Source: RGDT01 sp964630925 (lineage in GTDB: Bacteria > Planctomycetota > Planctomycetia > Gemmatales > Gemmataceae). From it: DNA of 6,239 nucleotides. The notes beneath the pieces are model-generated. The model did not search any database and was not told the origin of the DNA. It saw nothing but the letters and a program-made list of their open reading frames with translations. Location of the stretch: positions 1-6,239 of the forward strand of contig CAZVZK010000288.1 in assembly GCA_964630925.1 (NCBI GenBank), in the 5' to 3' direction. A program made the translations under genes and the position numbers. Shown here piece after piece: positions 6,234-6,239 of the stretch (the stretch's first letter is position 1; every line of letters begins with the position of its first letter).

Positions 6234-6239
6234 CGTTCA

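Larger units (their letters stand above)
6116..6239. other. Non-coding tail after the amidase gene
   Basis: No convincing gene is seen. A weak 5-bp hairpin (TTCCC 6121-6125 with GGGAA 6139-6143) lies just after the stop but lacks a T tract, so it is a poor terminator candidate. The rest holds the repeat-hairpin and palindrome listed separately. Base composition shifts sharply towards homopolymeric G and C runs and short AT blocks, unlike the coding regions. Confidence 0.6.

Overview
The window looks like chromosome from a GC-rich planctomycete. The strongest evidence is the adjacent pair of genes at 1538-5176 on the minus strand. One encodes a PSCyt1-DUF1549-DUF1553 cytochrome-like protein and the other a DUF1501 protein with a twin-arginine leader. 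This pairing is highly expanded in Planctomycetes and uncommon elsewhere. The high GC, very GC-rich third codon positions and a GTG start fit a Gemmatales- or Isosphaerales-type genome, but the exact lineage is inference.

Layout, left to right. (1) 1-488, plus strand: the C-terminal 161 residues of a UxaA/GarD-family sugar-acid dehydratase, cut by the window edge. (2) 610-1017, plus strand: a small unrecognised protein with three predicted membrane segments. (3) 1035-1448, minus strand: a small unrecognised secreted protein, convergent with gene 2 and separated from it by only 17 nt. (4) 1538-2920, minus strand: the DUF1501 protein. (5) 2942-5176, minus strand: the PSCyt1-DUF1549-DUF1553 protein, whose stop lies 21 nt upstream of the DUF1501 start. 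(6) 5177-5332: a divergent intergenic region with an AT-rich island that may be the promoter of the minus-strand operon. (7) 5333-6115, plus strand: a stand-alone Amidase_2/PGRP-like protein with no signal peptide. (8) 6116-6239: a non-coding tail with a triple ATTGC repeat inside an imperfect hairpin, followed by a short palindrome.

Genes 5 and 4 (transcription order) form a clear operon. The first is predicted to be exported and to bind c-type heme; the second is predicted to be exported by Tat with an alkaline-phosphatase/sulfatase-like fold. Gene 3 follows on the same strand after 89 nt and may be a third member. These planctomycete pairs are often thought to work in envelope or extracellular breakdown of complex, often sulfated, polysaccharides, but their biochemistry is largely unproven. 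The dehydratase fragment belongs to sugar-acid catabolism, a thematic match only.

No CRISPR array, transposase, tRNA, rRNA or phage gene cluster was seen. Very long open frames antisense to the DUF1501/DUF1553 genes, and a long N-terminal extension of the DUF1553 frame across the amidase gene, are judged to be high-GC shadows. The least explained items are the amidase-like protein, the two small proteins and the structured tail. I did not find a convincing new multi-gene system.
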